Of a stretch of 64,000 nucleotides of DNA, positions 62,444-64,000 are shown piece by piece. A model generated the notes under the pieces. It searched no databases. It was given only the letters and a program-made list of their open reading frames with translations, and was not told where the DNA came from. The stretch spans positions 124,001-188,000 of the forward strand of contig NZ_BBXI01000014.1 in NCBI RefSeq assembly GCF_001078375.1. Reading direction: 5' to 3'. The first letter of the stretch is position 1. Each line of letters opens with the position of its first letter. Source of the stretch: Veillonella tobetsuensis (GTDB lineage Bacteria > Bacillota > Negativicutes > Veillonellales > Veillonellaceae). Position numbers and translations under genes: made by a program.

Positions 62444-63473
62444 TTCTAAAACGCACTTGACTTACCCAGTGATTTAGTAAAAGCTTTTTCCCCTCTACTG
62501 TATAGCCTCCATTAACAGGCCATAATACTACAGATTTCCCTAGAGAATCTAATGGTTCTACTACCTCTGGATTCGCGAAAATATAAGTAAAATTATTTTC
62601 CATCATATACTTGGCTGTATCGTTAGATAATAGCCAAGTAATGAATTCAATACTTTCATTTTTATGTTTAGAGTCCTTTTGTATAGCCGCACCAGTCAAA
62701 TAAAATGATGTGCCATCACTAGGGTAAATCATTTTTACCGGATATGAATGGCGGATATATTGTTGGGCATCAGATAGATTGCCAATACCAATATCAGATT
62801 CGCCAAGAGCGGTTAAACGTATCGGAGTAGAAAGAAATTTAGCATGTTGCATAACATGTGGTTTTAAAGCGAGCAAATATGCTAGTGCATCTGGTTCGCC
62901 TTTATATTCCACCATATTATACAAAAGATTGGCCGCATTTTGAGAAGCTACAAAATCTGTCATCACGATGCGCCATGTCCCTGGTTTCTGTAATGTATCC
63001 CAAGTCGTAATATGTTGGCCTAAACCATTATAAAAGGTTCCATTTTGGACAAAGACAATAGGATCATACCAAAGACCAACCCAGTATCCATTGGAATCCT
63101 TTAATCGGTCTAAAACCTCATCAATACGTTCATTAACAATAGGTACAAATTTATCCTGACTGGCGCCAATAACTAGATTATCTTCAGATGTAATGACCAC
63201 ATCGCCAGAGGTATCTGCCAACTTAGAGGAAACACGTTGCTCCATTTGTTCCTCTGTAAGAGGCATAATAGTAACCTTTACATTCTTTTCCACTAAATAT
63301 TTATCAGCAAGCAATGTAGTTAAATTGTTAGGTAAATCGGTATATACTGTGATTTCACCACGTACGGGGGCCTTCGCTTTTTCAAGTTGCTCTGCCCGAT
63401 AAAAGTATATGCCATATCCTAACATCCCTATGACAAACAGCATGAGTATGCTAAAAGCCATCCATCGTTTCAT
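62433..63473 (-). CDS. ABC transporter solute-binding-like protein, membrane-anchored, 346 aa
   Basis: A periplasmic binding protein fold of the iron/spermidine type (family with EITVYTDLPNNLTTLLADKY near the start, YWVGLWYDPIVFVQNG and IEFITWLLSNDTAKYMMEN). The N-terminus is a transmembrane helix (MAFSILMLFVIGMLGYGIYF) without a lipobox cysteine, so it is anchored by its helix rather than lipidated. No permease or ATPase gene is in view. The start overlaps the end of the YgiQ gene by four bases (ATGA), so the two are coupled. Fe(III) or another small ligand is possible; the ligand is unknown. Confidence 0.78.
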   Translation of the reverse strand: MKRWMAFSILMLFVIGMLGYGIYFYRAEQLEKAKAPVRGEITVYTDLPNNLTTLLADKYLVEKNVKVTIMPLTEEQMEQRVSSKLADTSGDVVITSEDNLVIGASQDKFVPIVNERIDEVLDRLKDSNGYWVGLWYDPIVFVQNGTFYNGLGQHITTWDTLQKPGTWRIVMTDFVASQNAANLLYNMVEYKGEPDALAYLLALKPHVMQHAKFLSTPIRLTALGESDIGIGNLSDAQQYIRHSYPVKMIYPSDGTSFYLTGAAIQKDSKHKNESIEFITWLLSNDTAKYMMENNFTYIFANPEVVEPLDSLGKSVVLWPVNGGYTVEGKKLLLNHWVSQVRFRKDQ

Positions 63474-64000
63474 CGCGTAAATCTCCTTTTACGTCCACCC
63501 TTGGATTCGCTTATATGAGACTGATTAAATCCTCTTGAGTGTCCCATTTTTTTATGACCAATACTTTGTGATTTCCCCTGTCCAATAGGTCTAGGTGGAA
63601 TTAAACATTCAGGCCCAAATCCAATTAAATCACGTCGTCCAGCCTCAATAAGAGCTTCCTTTACAAGATCATAGTTTTCAATATTTTTATATTGCATCAA
63701 TGCCCGTTGCTTAGCCTTATCGCGCCCTTTTTTTGCTACATATACTGGTTTACCATCTAATGGATTAATGCCCGTATAGTACATACAAGTAGAAAGGCTT
63801 CCCGGTGTAGGAATAAAATCTTGCACCTGCTCAGGGTACATATGTTGATCTCGTAAAAATTCAGCCAATTCAATGGCATCCTCTAAGGTACATCCTGGAT
63901 GAGAGCTCATGAAATAAGGCACAAGATATTGCTTTTTACCCAATTCACGATTTGCTTCTTCAAACCACTTTTTAAAAAGTAAGAACTCTTCTTTTCCAGC
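63470..64000 (-). CDS. YgiQ-family radical SAM protein (C-terminal part)
   Basis: The reading frame enters from beyond the right edge (AGKEEFLLFKKWFEEANRELG) and ends at 63470. The segment KQYLVPYFMSSHPGCTLEDAIELAEFLRD and QDFIPTPGSLSTCMYYTGINPL is the conserved YgiQ/DUF3362 C-terminal region that follows the radical SAM domain. The cluster cysteines lie outside the window. The last ~50 residues are basic (HKKMGHSRGFNQSH, KGGRKRRFTR), suggesting nucleic-acid contact. No function is established for the family. Confidence 0.88.
   Translation of the reverse strand, partial: AGKEEFLLFKKWFEEANRELGKKQYLVPYFMSSHPGCTLEDAIELAEFLRDQHMYPEQVQDFIPTPGSLSTCMYYTGINPLDGKPVYVAKKGRDKAKQRALMQYKNIENYDLVKEALIEAGRRDLIGFGPECLIPPRPIGQGKSQSIGHKKMGHSRGFNQSHISESKGGRKRRFTR

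Overview
The window looks like chromosome of a low-GC Firmicute of the Negativicutes, most likely Veillonella. This is inferred from gene content and protein sequence; no database search was possible. Supporting signs are the Firmicutes gene orders alaS-ireB-ruvX-DUF1292-mltG-trmR-trhP, infC-rpmI-rplT, dnaG-rpoD and rny-recX-recA-cinA-rimO. A Tat-exported membrane-bound [NiFe] hydrogenase, several organic-acid-type transporters and a thrS T-box also fit. Almost all core genes are on the minus strand.

Region 1 (1-4.2 kb): a truncated NTF2-like gene, a secreted protein of unknown function, and an OFA-family MFS transporter. The transporter is bracketed by two direct copies of a ~425 bp element. 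Each copy encodes the same 25-residue holin-like toxin peptide and has a convergent antisense-RNA promoter and terminator, so these are probable type I toxin-antitoxin loci. The transporter also has a structured leader ending in a strong terminator.

Region 2 (4.2-11.2 kb): an AT-rich gene graveyard. It holds a PD-(D/E)XK-like gene with two in-frame TAG codons, a decayed DUF4268-like gene split by a decayed IS30-family element, an IS256-family element with five nonsense codons, and a DUF2971-like gene cut by that element. Inside it sits one intact two-gene operon: a complete Ser/Thr protein kinase with a long unknown C-terminal half, and a 253-residue protein with an Abi_C/HEPN-like tail. This is the best candidate here for an undescribed, possibly anti-phage, system.

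Region 3 (11.2-21 kb): a type I restriction-modification locus with an hsdS inverton. hsdR, hsdS and hsdM are intact. Two silent target-recognition cassettes face each other in inverted orientation around a tyrosine recombinase, bordered by two nested pairs of inverted repeats. A single-TRD HsdS-like gene precedes hsdR, and a GIY-YIG/DUF4357 gene lies upstream.

Region 4 (21-25.3 kb): small accessory genes: membrane proteins (including a diverged paralogous pair), a BRO-N protein, and a Cys/Asn-rich secreted peptide.

Region 5 (25.3-64 kb): core genome. It contains the infC-rpmI-rplT operon with an attenuator leader and an AUU start for infC; two organic-anion transporters; thrS with T-box; the alaS to trhP cluster; NlpC/P60 and GT2 cell-envelope genes; hyaABCD plus a HupH-like gene; trxA; rnpB; nif3-like and trmK; a CAU-anticodon tRNA; folE-queE-queD; rpoD and dnaG; rny, recX, recA, cinA and rimO; a binding-protein-like gene; and the 3' part of a YgiQ-type radical SAM gene running off the window.
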